From NCBI RefSeq assembly GCF_002127225.1, contig NZ_NFUR01000006.1, positions 1 to 64,000 of the forward strand: DNA of 64,000 nt, written 5' to 3'. The notes under the pieces are model-generated. The model saw only the letters and a list, made by a program, of their open reading frames with translations, was not told where the DNA came from and made no database searches. Below are positions 10,630 through 21,082 of this stretch, piece after piece (position 1 is the first letter of the stretch; the number at the start of each line of letters is the position of its first letter). The stretch comes from Sphingomonas sp. IBVSS2 (lineage in GTDB: Bacteria; Pseudomonadota; Alphaproteobacteria; Sphingomonadales; Sphingomonadaceae). The translations under genes and the position numbers were made by a program.

Positions 10630-11565
10630 ATGAACGAGGATATCCACGAGGCTGCGGCGCGCTGGCACGTCGCGCAACAGCATGACGACATGAAATGGCG
10701 GGGTTTCACCCGCTGGCTGGAAGCCGATCCGCGCCATCGTCTCGCCTATGACGAGATCGCGCTGCTCGACGCGCGGATCGACGCGACGCTGCCCCGGCCG
10801 GCGATCCACGGCGGAACGCCGGAGATGCCCGTGCGCAGCTTGCCGCGCTGGGCCATCGGTTCGGGCATCGCCGCGGCGGCGACGATCGCCCTTGCCCTCG
10901 GCATCGGCTTCCAGGACGACGCGCAGCCCGAAGCACCGCCCGCGCGGGAATTCGCCAGCGCGGCCAGGACGACGCGCACCGTGCAGCTTGCCCATGGCGT
11001 CACCGCCTCGCTCGGCGCCGGCTCCCGCCTCTCCGCGCCCGAGGCAGGCGGGCCGATGCGGCTGCGCGGCAGCGCCTTCTTCAGCATCCGCCACGATCCC
11101 GCGCGGAGCGTCGTCGTCGAGGTGGACGGGTATCGCATCCGTGACGTGGGGACCCGCTTCGCAGTCAACTCCGCCGATGGGGTGCTGAGCCTGTCCGTCG
11201 AGGAAGGCACCGTCGCGCTCCAATTGCCCGGCCAGACCGCGGAAACGCTGGTCGCGGCCGGCCAGGAGGCGATCGCCCGGGCCGGCAGGGTCACGCTGCG
11301 CCCGGCACGGGTGACGAACATCGCATCCTGGCGCAGCGGACGTTTCGTCTATGATCAGACCCCGCTCGCACTGGTCGCCGCCGACATCGCCCGCTACACG
11401 GGGCAGCCCGTGTCGGTTTCCGGTCCCGCTGCACAACGCCCCTTCTCGGGCGTGCTCGCGCCCGGCGACCGACAGGCAATGGTTTCCACCCTCACCCAAT
11501 TGACGGGGCTGCATGCGGACAGCGATGGTCAGACGGTCCGGTTGGTCGATCGTACTGGCGGCTAG
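10630..11565 (+). CDS. fecR: FecR-family anti-sigma / sigma regulator
   Basis: This 311-residue inner-membrane signal relay has a cytoplasmic N-terminal FecR_N (DUF4880) domain with the typical FTRWLEADPRHRLAYDE. A single transmembrane segment follows at about residues 75-92 (IGSGIAAAATIALALGIG). The periplasmic FecR domain includes GEA-like blocks VQLAHGVTASLGAGS, MRLRGSAFFSIRHDP, VEEGTVALQLPG and a C-terminal secretin/TonB-like segment. It should hold the sigma factor in check until the receptor's STN domain contacts it. The last 53 bases overlap the receptor gene, implying translational coupling. Confidence 0.92.
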   Translation: MNEDIHEAAARWHVAQQHDDMKWRGFTRWLEADPRHRLAYDEIALLDARIDATLPRPAIHGGTPEMPVRSLPRWAIGSGIAAAATIALALGIGFQDDAQPEAPPAREFASAARTTRTVQLAHGVTASLGAGSRLSAPEAGGPMRLRGSAFFSIRHDPARSVVVEVDGYRIRDVGTRFAVNSADGVLSLSVEEGTVALQLPGQTAETLVAAGQEAIARAGRVTLRPARVTNIASWRSGRFVYDQTPLALVAADIARYTGQPVSVSGPAAQRPFSGVLAPGDRQAMVSTLTQLTGLHADSDGQTVRLVDRTGG

Positions 11566-13873
11566 CGCCCTGTTGCCGCCTCCCGCCCAGGCGCGGGACG
11601 AGCGTTTCGCGATTTCCCTGCCCGCCGGCAACCTGGCCGACATCCTCGAGGCGCTTTCGGCCCAGACCGGCGTCTCGTTCGTCTATGACGTCCGCCTGCC
11701 CACCGCGCGCACGCGCGCCGCACGGGGGCACATGACCGCACGCGACGCGCTGGACCGCATATTGCAGGGCACGCCGGTGCATGCGGTGCGGATAGGCCCC
11801 AGGGCCTTCCGGATCGCGGCGCGTCCCCGCTCCGCAGCACGCCGCCCCGCCCCGCCCGCCGCACCGGAACTGCAAGCCACCGCGACCGCCGACGAGGAAA
11901 TCGTGGTCACCGCGCGCAAACTGCCCGAGGCCCTGTCGTCGATCGCCGGGGCGATCGCAGTCTATGTGCCGCGCGATCCCGCGCGACAGGACCGGGCGAC
12001 TCGCGCCGGCGACGTGGCGCGCGCCATCGAGGGCCTGAACGTGGCCAATGGCGGCCTGGGCCGGGAGAGGTCCTTCATCCGCGGCCTTGCCGACAGCCCC
12101 TTCAACGGCTTCAGCCAGTCCACGGTGAGCGTCCAGGTCGACGAGGGCCGCGTCACCTACGACGCCGCGGAGCCCGGGCTCTATCTCACCGACATCGCCC
12201 GTGTCGAAGTCCTGAAGGGGCCGCAGGGGCCGCTCTACGGCACCGGCGCGCTCGGCGGCGTCTATCGCATCGTGACCAATCGGCCCGTGATCGGCTCCAC
12301 ATCGGGTACGGCGACCATGGGCGGGCAAATGGTCGGATCGGGCGGCCTGGGCGCGAATGCCGAGGCGATGCTCAACCTGCCGCTCGTCAGCGATCTGGCA
12401 GCGCTGCGCCTGGTGGGCTATGCGCGCAGCGATGCGGGCTGGGTCGACGACGCCGATGGCCCGTCGGACGTGAATCGCACGCGCATCGCCGGCGGCCGCG
12501 CCGCGCTCCGCCTCGCGTCCGCGACCGGATGGACCACCGACCTGATCGGCGCCTATCAAGTGAGCCACACCGCCGACAGCCAATATGTCGATCGCGACTA
12601 TGAAGACCTGACGCGCAACATCTCCCAGCGGGAACCGCGCCGCGGCGTCTTCGGGCTCGGGCAGGCGATCGTCTCCGGCCCGATCGGCGCGCTACGGCTC
12701 ACCGCGGTCACCAGCCATGCCTGGCAGGACCAGCATGACGTGTTCGATGCGAGCGCCGCGGCCACCCAACTCGGCGTGCCCGGCGCATTGCGCTACCGCG
12801 ACGGCCGCGCCTATCGCGTCTTCGACCAGGAAGTGCGGCTGACCTCGGCACCCGGCAGCGCCTTCGCCTGGACCGCGGGCGTCTCCTACATCTCGGCGGT
12901 GACGCGCGCGACGGGCGCGATAGAAACGGCGACCATCACCGTACCCGACTACTTCGCGCTCCATCGCCGGGTTACCGAGACATCGCTGTTCGCCGACGGC
13001 GCCTATCCGCTCGCCCCACGCCTCAAGCTGGCGATCGGCATGCGCCTGTTCCGCGCCACGACCGAGGACGAGCGCCAGGAGGAGCTCGACGCGCGGAAGG
13101 TCAATCACGCGGTGATCGGCTTCACGCCCAGCACCTCGCTTTCCTATCAGCTCGCGGACGATCGCCTTTTCTATGTCCGGCTGGGCACCGCCTATCGGCC
13201 GGGCGGCATCGATCCCAGCAACAGCCGGACCGGCCGCTATGTCGGGGATTCCGTCCGCAGCATAGAAGCCGGCGGCCGCGCGAGCTTCGACGGCGGCCGG
13301 CTGGATCTCACCTTTGCCGGCTTTCACGCCGTCTGGCACAATATCCAGTCGGACTATCTCGAGCCCGCGGGCCTGGTCGCCACCCATAATGCCGGCGACG
13401 CGACGATATTCGGAGTGGAAGGAAGCGCGACCTGGCGCCCGGGCGGGGGTTGGCAATTGCGCGGCGGCTTCACCATCCAGCGCCCAAGGCTGACCAACGC
13501 GGCGGACGGCACGCGCCTGCCCAAGGATCGTCGCCTGCCCGTCGTCCCCGACCTTGCCGGCGACTTCGCGATCGCGCGCACCGTCCGCCTGTTCGGGCAC
13601 GAGATCACGCCCTATGCCGCCTTCAACTATGTCGGCGCTTCCCGGCTGAGCTTCGACGACGGCCTGGACCGCGGCATGGGCGACTATGCGCTGGCGCGCG
13701 CCGGCGCGACGACGACCGTCGGGCCGTTCACCCTGGCCCTCGACGTCGACAATCTGCTCGACGCGCGTGCGGACAGCTTCGCCTATGGCAATCCCTTCTC
13801 GATCCACAGCGAACACCAGTACACGCCGCTTCGGCCGCGCACCTTTTCGCTTTCCGTTTCCCGCAGTTTCTGA
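11513..13873 (+). CDS. TonB-dependent receptor with STN signalling domain
   Basis: This 786-residue outer-membrane receptor of the FecA transducer type has a signal peptide (about residues 1-27, ending PPPAQA). An STN domain at about 29-103 (FAISLPAGNLADILEALSAQ) is followed by a TonB box near residue 130 (EEIVVTARK). The plug domain contains IARVEVLKGPQGPLYGTGALGGVYRIVTNRP, and a 22-strand barrel ends RPRTFSLSVSRSF with the usual terminal aromatic. The STN domain would contact FecR when ligand binds. Ligand is unknown: the plug gives no siderophore signature. Start ATG 11513 overlaps fecR; ATG 11525 is an alternative. Confidence 0.93.
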   Translation: MRTAMVRRSGWSIVLAASALLPPPAQARDERFAISLPAGNLADILEALSAQTGVSFVYDVRLPTARTRAARGHMTARDALDRILQGTPVHAVRIGPRAFRIAARPRSAARRPAPPAAPELQATATADEEIVVTARKLPEALSSIAGAIAVYVPRDPARQDRATRAGDVARAIEGLNVANGGLGRERSFIRGLADSPFNGFSQSTVSVQVDEGRVTYDAAEPGLYLTDIARVEVLKGPQGPLYGTGALGGVYRIVTNRPVIGSTSGTATMGGQMVGSGGLGANAEAMLNLPLVSDLAALRLVGYARSDAGWVDDADGPSDVNRTRIAGGRAALRLASATGWTTDLIGAYQVSHTADSQYVDRDYEDLTRNISQREPRRGVFGLGQAIVSGPIGALRLTAVTSHAWQDQHDVFDASAAATQLGVPGALRYRDGRAYRVFDQEVRLTSAPGSAFAWTAGVSYISAVTRATGAIETATITVPDYFALHRRVTETSLFADGAYPLAPRLKLAIGMRLFRATTEDERQEELDARKVNHAVIGFTPSTSLSYQLADDRLFYVRLGTAYRPGGIDPSNSRTGRYVGDSVRSIEAGGRASFDGGRLDLTFAGFHAVWHNIQSDYLEPAGLVATHNAGDATIFGVEGSATWRPGGGWQLRGGFTIQRPRLTNAADGTRLPKDRRLPVVPDLAGDFAIARTVRLFGHEITPYAAFNYVGASRLSFDDGLDRGMGDYALARAGATTTVGPFTLALDVDNLLDARADSFAYGNPFSIHSEHQYTPLRPRTFSLSVSRSF

Positions 13874-13927
13874 CGAAAAAAATCGCGGCATGGCTGTGGA
13901 GCCGGCCGGCGGCGGCGTCTTGCCCAT

Positions 13928-14698
13928 GTGACCCGCACCGGAACAACACCGCCCCGCCGGCTCCTCGCCTCGATCCATGACGTGTCGCCGCGCCACGAGC
14001 CGGCGATCGATCGGCTCGTCGAGGAGCTCGCTTCGTCGGGCGTGGAGCGCCCGGCCATGCTCGTGGTGCCCGACTTCTGGCGAGAGGCGGAGATCCGGCC
14101 GGGCTCGCCCTTCGCGGCCCGCCTGCGGCGCTGGGCCGAGGATGGGGTGGAGATGTTCCTCCATGGCTACAGCCATCTGGACGAGGCCGAGCACGCTTCC
14201 TGGCAGGACCGGGTCAAGGCGAGCCGGATGACGGCGGGCGAAGGAGAATTTCTCGGCCTGGATGCCGAGGAGGCCGAGCGCCGCATCCGCGCCGGCCGGA
14301 CCCTGATCGAGGACATCACCGGCCGCCCCATTGCCGGCTTCATCGCGCCGGCCTGGCTCTACGGCGATGGCGCGCACAGCGCCATGAAGACGCTCGGCAT
14401 CGCACTCGCCGAGGACCATATGCGCGTCTGGGCGCCGGATACCGGGCGCATATTCCTCAAGTCCCCCGTGATCACCTGGGCAACGCGCACGCGCGCGCGC
14501 ATGCTCTCGTCGCTCGCCGTCGCCAGCGTCGCCCGGACGATCCCGCTGCCCCGGGTCGTGCGGCTCGGCGTGCATCCGGGCGACGTGACGGTGCCGGCGA
14601 CGCTTTCGAGCATTCGGCGGACCGTGGCGAAGATCGCGCGGACCCATGTTCCCAGCCAGTATCGCGACATGGTCGGGGACCTTGCGTGCGCGTCCTGA
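13928..14698 (+). CDS. DUF2334 polysaccharide-deacetylase-like protein
   Basis: This 256-residue member of the DUF2334 branch of the NodB-like carbohydrate esterase superfamily keeps the metal-site motifs: SIHDVSP near residue 16 (His-Asp) and FLHGYSH (His-x3-His) near residue 77. It also has FIAPAWLYG and VRLGVHPGDVT. Such enzymes remove acetyl groups from surface or peptidoglycan sugars; the substrate here is unknown. Start is GTG 13928; no better start gives the conserved RRLLASIHD segment. Its end overlaps the next glycosyltransferase by 13 bases, so the two are probably co-translated. It follows the receptor by 54 bases. Confidence 0.85.
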   Translation: MTRTGTTPPRRLLASIHDVSPRHEPAIDRLVEELASSGVERPAMLVVPDFWREAEIRPGSPFAARLRRWAEDGVEMFLHGYSHLDEAEHASWQDRVKASRMTAGEGEFLGLDAEEAERRIRAGRTLIEDITGRPIAGFIAPAWLYGDGAHSAMKTLGIALAEDHMRVWAPDTGRIFLKSPVITWATRTRARMLSSLAVASVARTIPLPRVVRLGVHPGDVTVPATLSSIRRTVAKIARTHVPSQYRDMVGDLACAS

Positions 14699-15840
14699 CG
14701 TTCCTGCACAGCTTCGAGCCGGGCGGTGTGGAGCGCGTCGCGCTGCGCCTCGTCAGGCACTGGCGCGCGATGGGCGTGGAGGCACCGCTTTTCCTGGGCC
14801 GCGAGGACGGGGCGCTTCGCGCCGAACTGGCCGACGGCCTGGCCTATACCACCCCGTCCCAGCCTTCGATCGGCACCGCCTGGTGGGAAACCCTCTGGAT
14901 GATCGCAAGGCTGCCCGCCGAGATACGCCGGACCCGCCCGGACGTGCTGTTCGTCTCCGGGAGCACCTACACCATCGTTGCCGCCGCGATGCGGTTGCGC
15001 TTCGGCAAGCGCTGCCCGGCGATCGTGGTGAAGATCAGCAACGACCTGGCCCGGCGCGACCTGAAGCCGACGGGGCGCTTCTTCTGGCGGCTCTGGCTGG
15101 GTATGCAGGCGCGCTTCGCATGGGCCTGGGTGATCATGGACGAGGCAATCGCCAAGGATCTGCCCCCCGGCATGCGCGGAACGTTCCGGGTGGTCCACGA
15201 CCCGGCGATCGAGGAAGCCCGGATCCGTGTGCCGGCGCCGCGCCGCGCGGGCGCGCCCCGCCGGTTCGTCGCGATCGGGCGCCTGGCGCCGCAAAAGGAT
15301 TATCCGTTGATGCTGCGTGCCTTCGCACGCGGCGCGTGCGCCGGCGAGACGCTGACGATCTATGGGGACGGCCCGGACCGCGCGGCGCTGGAGGCGCTGG
15401 CGGCAATTCTCGGCATCGCGGAGCGCGTCGATTTCGCCGGCCACGTATCCGACGCCGCATCGCAGCTGCCGGGTTTCGATACCCTGTTGCTCTCCTCCCG
15501 CTATGAAGGCGTCCCCGCCGTCCTGATCGAGGCGCTCGCGGCCGGACTCGCGGTGATCTCGACCGACAGCGGCGCGGGCGTGCGCAGCGTGCTCGGCGAG
15601 GGCCGTCACGGCATGATCGTGGCGCGCAACGAGGCCGCGTTCGCCGCCGCGATCGCGGACGCGGACTCCGCGCCGGCGCCGCATGCCAGCCGAGGGGAGC
15701 ATGTGCGCCGCTTCACGATCGAGCAGTCCGCCGGAATCTACCTCGATACCTTTGTCGCCGCCGCACGCGGCGAGGCGCACACGACCTCCACCCCATCTCA
15801 AATCGACGAGTTCGCATGGCCAGTTCCGCCAGCCAGATGA
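14686..15840 (+). CDS. GT4-family glycosyltransferase
   Basis: This 384-residue GT-B enzyme has an N-terminal FLHSFEPGGVERVALRLVRHW, the classic GGVE/GG acceptor loop. The donor domain has FVAIGRLAPQKDYPLMLRAF, IYGDGPDRAALE and SSRYEGVPAVLIEALAAGLAVIST, containing the E-x7-E nucleotide-sugar motif. It probably adds a sugar to a cytoplasmic-face lipid or glycan; donor unknown. Start GTG 14686 lies inside the end of the deacetylase gene, and the stop lies inside the start of the membrane protein gene, so the three form a coupled unit. Confidence 0.87.
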   Translation: MRVLTFLHSFEPGGVERVALRLVRHWRAMGVEAPLFLGREDGALRAELADGLAYTTPSQPSIGTAWWETLWMIARLPAEIRRTRPDVLFVSGSTYTIVAAAMRLRFGKRCPAIVVKISNDLARRDLKPTGRFFWRLWLGMQARFAWAWVIMDEAIAKDLPPGMRGTFRVVHDPAIEEARIRVPAPRRAGAPRRFVAIGRLAPQKDYPLMLRAFARGACAGETLTIYGDGPDRAALEALAAILGIAERVDFAGHVSDAASQLPGFDTLLLSSRYEGVPAVLIEALAAGLAVISTDSGAGVRSVLGEGRHGMIVARNEAAFAAAIADADSAPAPHASRGEHVRRFTIEQSAGIYLDTFVAAARGEAHTTSTPSQIDEFAWPVPPAR

Positions 15841-16751
15841 ACGCGCGCGCCGATCAGGCCGCGCTGCTGTTTCCCCCCACGCCACCCGTCCGCGAGTGGC
15901 TGCTGACGCTCGCGGGCCTCGGCCTCTCGACGGCGATCCTGCTCGCCGTCCTGGTCCAGCTCGGCGGGATCGATACCTCGCGCTTCGCCGCCGCGCCCGC
16001 CAATCCCTGGTTCTGGCTCTGCTTCGCGCTCTTCTACGCGCTGGGCCCGGCGATGGAGTGGCTGATCCTCCGCCGGCTGTGGAAGCTGCGCGCCGATGCC
16101 CTGCCGGCCCTGTTCCGCAAGCAGGTCGCGAACGAGATCGTCTTCGGCTATTCGGGCGACGCGCAATTCTATCTCTGGGCGCGGCAGCACCAGCCGCTCA
16201 AGGGCTCCGTCTTCGGCACGCTGCGCGACGTCGCGGTCCTCTCCGCGCTGGCCGGCAATCTCGCCACGCTCGCGATGATGGTGATCAACGCCCCGCTGCT
16301 CTATGCGATCGCCGGCGGCACGCTGCTCAACAGCTTCGCCGCCTCCGTCGCCGTCATCATCCTCTCTTCGCTCGGGATCCTGGTGATGCGGCGGTTCGTC
16401 TCGCTGCTTACCCTTTCGCGGCGCGACCTGGTCGTCACTTTCTGCCTGCACGGCCTCAGGATCATATTGGGCCTGGTGTTCACGGCATTGCTCTGGAAGC
16501 TGCTGCTGCCCGGCCTTTCGCCCATGATCCTCATCGCGGTGGCGACGCTGCGCATGATGGTCCATCGCCTGCCGCTGGTGCCGGCCCGCGACGCGCTGCT
16601 GGCGCCGCTGGTCCTCGCGTTGCTGGGGCCGGGCTCCGGCCTTGCGGCCGCCACCATGCTGGTCGCGGCGTTGACGCTGGTCACGCACCTGGCAGTGGGC
16701 GCGCTCACCTCGATCGCTTCGTTCCTGCCCGCCTCCCGGGCTTCCCTCTGA
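15816..16751 (+). CDS. polytopic membrane protein, possible flippase-like
   Basis: This protein of up to 311 residues has about eight hydrophobic segments (for example TLAGLGLSTAILLAVLVQL, FWLCFALFYALG and LLAPLVLALLGPGSGLAAATML). Length, topology and neighbours resemble the lysylphosphatidylglycerol-synthase-TM/flippase-like group that works with glycosyltransferases, but I see no diagnostic motif. ATG 15816 gives MASSASQMNARAD. ATG 15837 forms an ATGA overlap with the upstream stop and is an attractive coupled start. A lipid-linked sugar transport role is inferred from context only. Confidence 0.75.
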   Translation: MASSASQMNARADQAALLFPPTPPVREWLLTLAGLGLSTAILLAVLVQLGGIDTSRFAAAPANPWFWLCFALFYALGPAMEWLILRRLWKLRADALPALFRKQVANEIVFGYSGDAQFYLWARQHQPLKGSVFGTLRDVAVLSALAGNLATLAMMVINAPLLYAIAGGTLLNSFAASVAVIILSSLGILVMRRFVSLLTLSRRDLVVTFCLHGLRIILGLVFTALLWKLLLPGLSPMILIAVATLRMMVHRLPLVPARDALLAPLVLALLGPGSGLAAATMLVAALTLVTHLAVGALTSIASFLPASRASL

Positions 16752-16875
16752 AGTCCGTTCGGAGGGCGTCCCCCGGAGCATTGCAACCTTCGCATCTCGT
16801 ATAGTTCCGGCGGAAATCCGCGAAGCTGCCGGCCGCTAGACCCGCGACCACGAATTCCACGTGGAGGGTTGCCGG

Positions 16876-17955
16876 ATGCTTCTCGAACTTGCGCTCCAGC
16901 CGCCGGCCGGTGCGCGGCGGCGTTCCGGGGAGCTCCCGCGCGTCCGGTCGCGCGACGCGGCCCTGTGGATCGCCCTGAGCGGCGCCGCGCCGTGCCTCGC
17001 CCTGCTGGCGCTTTCCGCCTGTAGCGGCCCGTCCGACACCCATGCCGCCATCAAGCCGGCCAAGGTCGATCCCGTCGCGCACGAATCCGAGCTCATGCGG
17101 ATAACGCTCACGCCCGAGGCGGAGCGCCGGCTGGGCATTGCCGTCGCCGCGGCCGGCCCCGGGCGCGCGCGCGACATGGTGGCGACGCACGGCGAGGTGG
17201 TCGTTCCTCCCGCCACGCGCGGAAGTGTCCCGATCACCACCGCGACCGACCTGATGACGCTCGCCGCCAGCCAGGCGCGCGCCGATGGCGACATCGCCCG
17301 CGCCGCCGCCCAGGCGCGCGTGGCGCAAATCAATGCACGACGCGCCGATGCGCTGGTCCGGGAGGAAGCGGGCAGCGTCAGGGCGCGCGACGACGCGCTC
17401 GCCGCCGCCGCAGTCGCCCAGGCCGATCTGGCAACCGCCCGCGCGCAGCGCCACCTGCTCGGCGCGCCGGTCGCGGCGCTCGGGCGCCAGAGCATCCTGT
17501 GGGTGCGCGTGCCCGTGCTGGCCGCAGACGTGACGCGCATCGATCGCGGCGCACCCGCCACGATCCGGCCGCTGGGCGAAGGGGCCCGGAGCCTGTCGGG
17601 GCGTCCCGTGGCCGCGCCGCCCTCTGCCAACGTCACCGCCGGCAGCATCGATCTCTATTATGCAATCCCGAACACGCGTGCGCTCGGCGTCGGCCAGCGT
17701 GTCGCCGTCGCGCTGCCGGCGGTGGGCAATGCCGCGCAAGGCCTGGCCGTCCCCGCATCCGCGATCCTGCACGACGCCTATGGCGGCGAATGGGTCTATG
17801 TACGGACCGCACCGCGCACGTTCGAGCGCCGGCGCGTCCAGCTTGCCGGGATCCGCGAGGGCACTGCCATGCTCGCCATGGGGCTGAAGCCCGGCGACCA
17901 GGCCGTGACCGCCGGCGCCGCCGAACTGTTCGGCACCGAATTCGGCGCGAAGTGA
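16876..17955 (+). CDS. RND efflux periplasmic adaptor lipoprotein
   Basis: Membrane-fusion protein of about 359 residues in the CzcB/CusB style. I place the start at ATG 16876 because GGAGG (16863-16867) stands 8 bases before it; a GTG at 16861 overlaps that ribosome site and is unlikely. A basic 27-residue leader precedes a hydrophobic stretch ending in the lipobox LSAC, so it should be lipid-anchored. A short helical hairpin ([30 protein letters not shown]) is followed by a beta-barrel region ([28 protein letters not shown]) and the membrane-proximal domain. No His- or Met-rich metal domain is visible. It is the first gene of the efflux operon. Confidence 0.88.
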   Translation: MLLELALQPPAGARRRSGELPRVRSRDAALWIALSGAAPCLALLALSACSGPSDTHAAIKPAKVDPVAHESELMRITLTPEAERRLGIAVAAAGPGRARDMVATHGEVVVPPATRGSVPITTATDLMTLAASQARADGDIARAAAQARVAQINARRADALVREEAGSVRARDDALAAAAVAQADLATARAQRHLLGAPVAALGRQSILWVRVPVLAADVTRIDRGAPATIRPLGEGARSLSGRPVAAPPSANVTAGSIDLYYAIPNTRALGVGQRVAVALPAVGNAAQGLAVPASAILHDAYGGEWVYVRTAPRTFERRRVQLAGIREGTAMLAMGLKPGDQAVTAGAAELFGTEFGAK

Positions 17956-17965
17956 GGGCCCGGCC

Positions 17966-20900
17966 GTGCTGAACTGGCTCATCGCCGCCGCGCTCAGGCA
18001 GCGCGTACTCGTCATCGCGCTGGCGCTCGTCCTGGTCTTCTTCGGCGTCCGCGCCAGTCAGGACGTGCCGCTCGACGTGTTCCCCGAATTCGCGCCGCCG
18101 ATGGTCGAGGTGCAGACCGAGGCCCCCGGCCTGTCGACCGAGGAGGTCGAGGCGCTCGTCACCACGCCGCTCGAATTCGCCGTGAATGGCACGCCGGGCC
18201 TCAGGACGCTGCGCTCGAAATCGGTGCTCGGCCTGTCCTCGGTGCAGCTGATCTTCCAGGAGGGCACCGACGTCGTCCGCGCGCGCCAGCTCGTGCAGGA
18301 ACGCGTCGCGATCGCCGCGCCGCGCCTTCCCGCGAACGTCCGGCCGCCGACGATGCTGCCGCCGCTTTCGGCGACCAGCCGCGCGATGAAGGTCGGGATC
18401 ACATCCTCCCGGCTTAGCCAGATCCAGCTCTCCGAACTGGTGCGCTGGACGATCCGGCCCAAGCTGATGGGCGTTCCGGGCGTCGCCAATGTCGCAGTCT
18501 GGGGCCAGCGCGATCGCCAGCTCCAGGTGCTCGTCGATCCGAGCCGGCTGCAGCAGATGGGCGTGACCCTGGCCGAGGTGCAGAAGGCCGCGGGCGACGC
18601 CGCGGTGACGCTGGGCGGCGGGTTCGTCGATACGCCCAATCAGCGCCTCGCGGTCCGCCATCTCTCGCCGATCGCCGGCGCCGACGATCTGGGCAATACG
18701 GTGGTCAGGCTTGCCGGCACCGCCCCCGTCCGCCTCCGCGATGTCGCCACCGTGGTCGAGGGTCATGCCGCACCCATCGGCGGCGCGATCATCAACGATG
18801 GATCGGGCATCCTGCTGATCGTCGAGAAGCAGCAGGGCGGCAACACGCTGGCGGTGACGCGTGGCGTCGAGGCGGCGCTGAAGGAACTGCGTCCCGGGCT
18901 CAGGGACGTCCAGATCGATTCGACGATCTTCCGCCCGGCCACCTTCATCGAACGCTCGATCGGAAACCTCACCGAAGCGCTGTGGATCGGCTGCATCCTC
19001 GTCGCGGCGGTGCTGATCCTGTTCACTCGCGACTGGCGCTCGGCGGCCATCAGCCTGACCGCGATTCCCCTCTCGCTGCTCGGCGCCGCGCTCGTCCTCG
19101 CCAAATCGGGGATGAGCATCAACACCATGGTGATCGCCGGCCTGGTGATCGCGCTGGGCGAGATCGTCGACGACGCGATCATCGACGTCGAGAATATCGG
19201 GCGAAGGCTGCGGCTCAATCGCGAGGCCGGATCGCCCCGCGCGCCCTTCGCGGTGGTGCTCTCCGCTTCGCTCGAGGTGCGGACCGCAGTGGTGTTCGCC
19301 AGCCTGATCGTCATGCTGGTGTTCCTGCCGATCTTCTTCCTCGACGGCGTGTCCGGCACCTTCTTCCGCCCGCTCGCCACCGCCTATGTCCTCGCGATCG
19401 GCTGCTCGCTGCTGGTGGCGCTCACCGTCACCCCGGCGCTTTGCCTGATGCTGCTGCCGGGCGGCACGCAGGTCCACCGGGAAACGCGCCTGGTCGCCCG
19501 CCTGAAGGCCGCCTATCGCCGCTTCCTGCCCGTCGTCATCGTCCGGCCGGGCACGGCGATCGGCGTCGTCGCGGGCGGCCTGTTGCTCGCGGGGATCGGC
19601 TATGCCGGTTTCAAGGACCAGTTCCTCCCCAATTTCCGCGAAACCGACTTCCTGATGCACTTCGTCGAGAAGCCGGGCACTTCGGTGGAGGCGATGGAGC
19701 GGATCACCATCCGCGCCTCGAAGGAACTCCGCGCGATCCCCGGCGTGCGCAATTTCGGCGCGCATATCGGCCGCGCCGAGGCCGGCGACGAAGTCTATGG
19801 CCCCAATTTCACCGAGCTGTGGATCAGCCTCGACGAAAAGGCCGATTATGACGGCTCGGTCCGGAAGATCCAGCAAGTCATCGACGGCTATCCCGGCCTC
19901 TATCGCGACGTGCTCACCTATTTGCGCGAACGCATCAAGGAAGTGCTGAGCGGCGCGGGTGCCAGTATCGTCGTGCGCGTCTACGGACCCGACATGGCGA
20001 CGCTCCGCCAGACCGCCGATCGGCTCAAGAAGGAACTGGAGGGCGTTCCGGGCACCAGCGAGCTCAAGGTAGAGATGCAGGCCGCGATCCCGCAGATCCA
20101 GGTGCGCCCGCGCCCCGCCGATCTGGCCGCTTATGGCCTGACCACCGGCGATGTCCGCCGCACCGCGGCGACCCTGATCCAGGGGAGCAAGGCGGGCGAG
20201 CTCTACGAAGGCAATCGTTCGACCGACGTGGTGGTATGGGGCGTTCCCGCCGCTCGGGCGGACCTGCGATCGATCCGCGATGCGCTGATCCAGTTGCCCG
20301 GCGGCACCGCCGTCCGCCTCTCGCAAGTTGCCGATGTGATGGTCATGCCCGCGGCGAACGAGATCAAGCGCGAGAATGGCTCGCGCCGCATCGACGTGAC
20401 GATGAACGTGTCGGGATCGGACCTGGGCGCGGTCGCCCGCGCGGTGCAGGCCAAGGTGAGCGGCTTCACGTTCGGCACCGGCTATCATCCCGAAGTGATC
20501 GGTGAATTCGAAGCGCTGCAGAAATCGCGCCGGCAGCTCGCGACCCTGGGCGCGCTCTGCCTGCTCGGCATCCTGCTGCTCGTCTGGCTCGAGTTCCGCT
20601 CGTTCCGGGTGACCGCGCTGGTGGGCATCAGCCTGCCCTTCGCCCTGGTGGGCGGCGTGGTCGCGGTGCTGCTGTCGGGCGGCGTCCTGTCGCTCGGTTC
20701 GCTGGTCGGCTTCGTCACGGTGCTCGGAATCTCGGCGCGCAACGGCATCATGCTGATCAGCCATTATCGCCACCTCGAATATGAGGAGGGCGAGCCCTGG
20801 GGGCCGGCACTGCTGCTGCGCGGCGCGGAGGAGCGGCTGGTGCCGATCCTGATGACCGCCTCGTGCGCGGCGCTGGCGCTGCTGCCGCTGGTCGTGCGCG

Positions 20901-21082
20901 GCGACGCGCCTGGGCACGAGATCGAGCATCCGATGGCGCTGGTCATCCTGGGCGGCCTGGTCAGCTCGACGGCGCTCAACCTGCTGCTGATGCCGTCGCT
21001 GTACGGGCGCTTTGGCCGGGAAAGGCGCAAACCCCGCGACGAGCACGGCGCGGCACTCGAAGGAAAGGTTGTTCCGGCATGA
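17966..21082 (+). CDS. CzcA/CusA-like RND efflux pump
   Basis: This 1038-residue inner-membrane proton antiporter has the 12-transmembrane RND layout: TM1 ([19 protein letters not shown]), two large periplasmic loops, and a second half that repeats the fold. The heavy-metal-subfamily signature region at TM4 reads [16 protein letters not shown], close to but not identical with the CzcA/CusA DxGxxVDGAVVMVEN pattern. [23 protein letters not shown] is a typical HME-RND N terminus. Start GTG 17966 follows the adaptor stop by 10 bases. It exports something from the periplasm, probably a metal cation, but the ion cannot be read from sequence. Confidence 0.9.
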   Translation: MLNWLIAAALRQRVLVIALALVLVFFGVRASQDVPLDVFPEFAPPMVEVQTEAPGLSTEEVEALVTTPLEFAVNGTPGLRTLRSKSVLGLSSVQLIFQEGTDVVRARQLVQERVAIAAPRLPANVRPPTMLPPLSATSRAMKVGITSSRLSQIQLSELVRWTIRPKLMGVPGVANVAVWGQRDRQLQVLVDPSRLQQMGVTLAEVQKAAGDAAVTLGGGFVDTPNQRLAVRHLSPIAGADDLGNTVVRLAGTAPVRLRDVATVVEGHAAPIGGAIINDGSGILLIVEKQQGGNTLAVTRGVEAALKELRPGLRDVQIDSTIFRPATFIERSIGNLTEALWIGCILVAAVLILFTRDWRSAAISLTAIPLSLLGAALVLAKSGMSINTMVIAGLVIALGEIVDDAIIDVENIGRRLRLNREAGSPRAPFAVVLSASLEVRTAVVFASLIVMLVFLPIFFLDGVSGTFFRPLATAYVLAIGCSLLVALTVTPALCLMLLPGGTQVHRETRLVARLKAAYRRFLPVVIVRPGTAIGVVAGGLLLAGIGYAGFKDQFLPNFRETDFLMHFVEKPGTSVEAMERITIRASKELRAIPGVRNFGAHIGRAEAGDEVYGPNFTELWISLDEKADYDGSVRKIQQVIDGYPGLYRDVLTYLRERIKEVLSGAGASIVVRVYGPDMATLRQTADRLKKELEGVPGTSELKVEMQAAIPQIQVRPRPADLAAYGLTTGDVRRTAATLIQGSKAGELYEGNRSTDVVVWGVPAARADLRSIRDALIQLPGGTAVRLSQVADVMVMPAANEIKRENGSRRIDVTMNVSGSDLGAVARAVQAKVSGFTFGTGYHPEVIGEFEALQKSRRQLATLGALCLLGILLLVWLEFRSFRVTALVGISLPFALVGGVVAVLLSGGVLSLGSLVGFVTVLGISARNGIMLISHYRHLEYEEGEPWGPALLLRGAEERLVPILMTASCAALALLPLVVRGDAPGHEIEHPMALVILGGLVSSTALNLLLMPSLYGRFGRERRKPRDEHGAALEGKVVPA

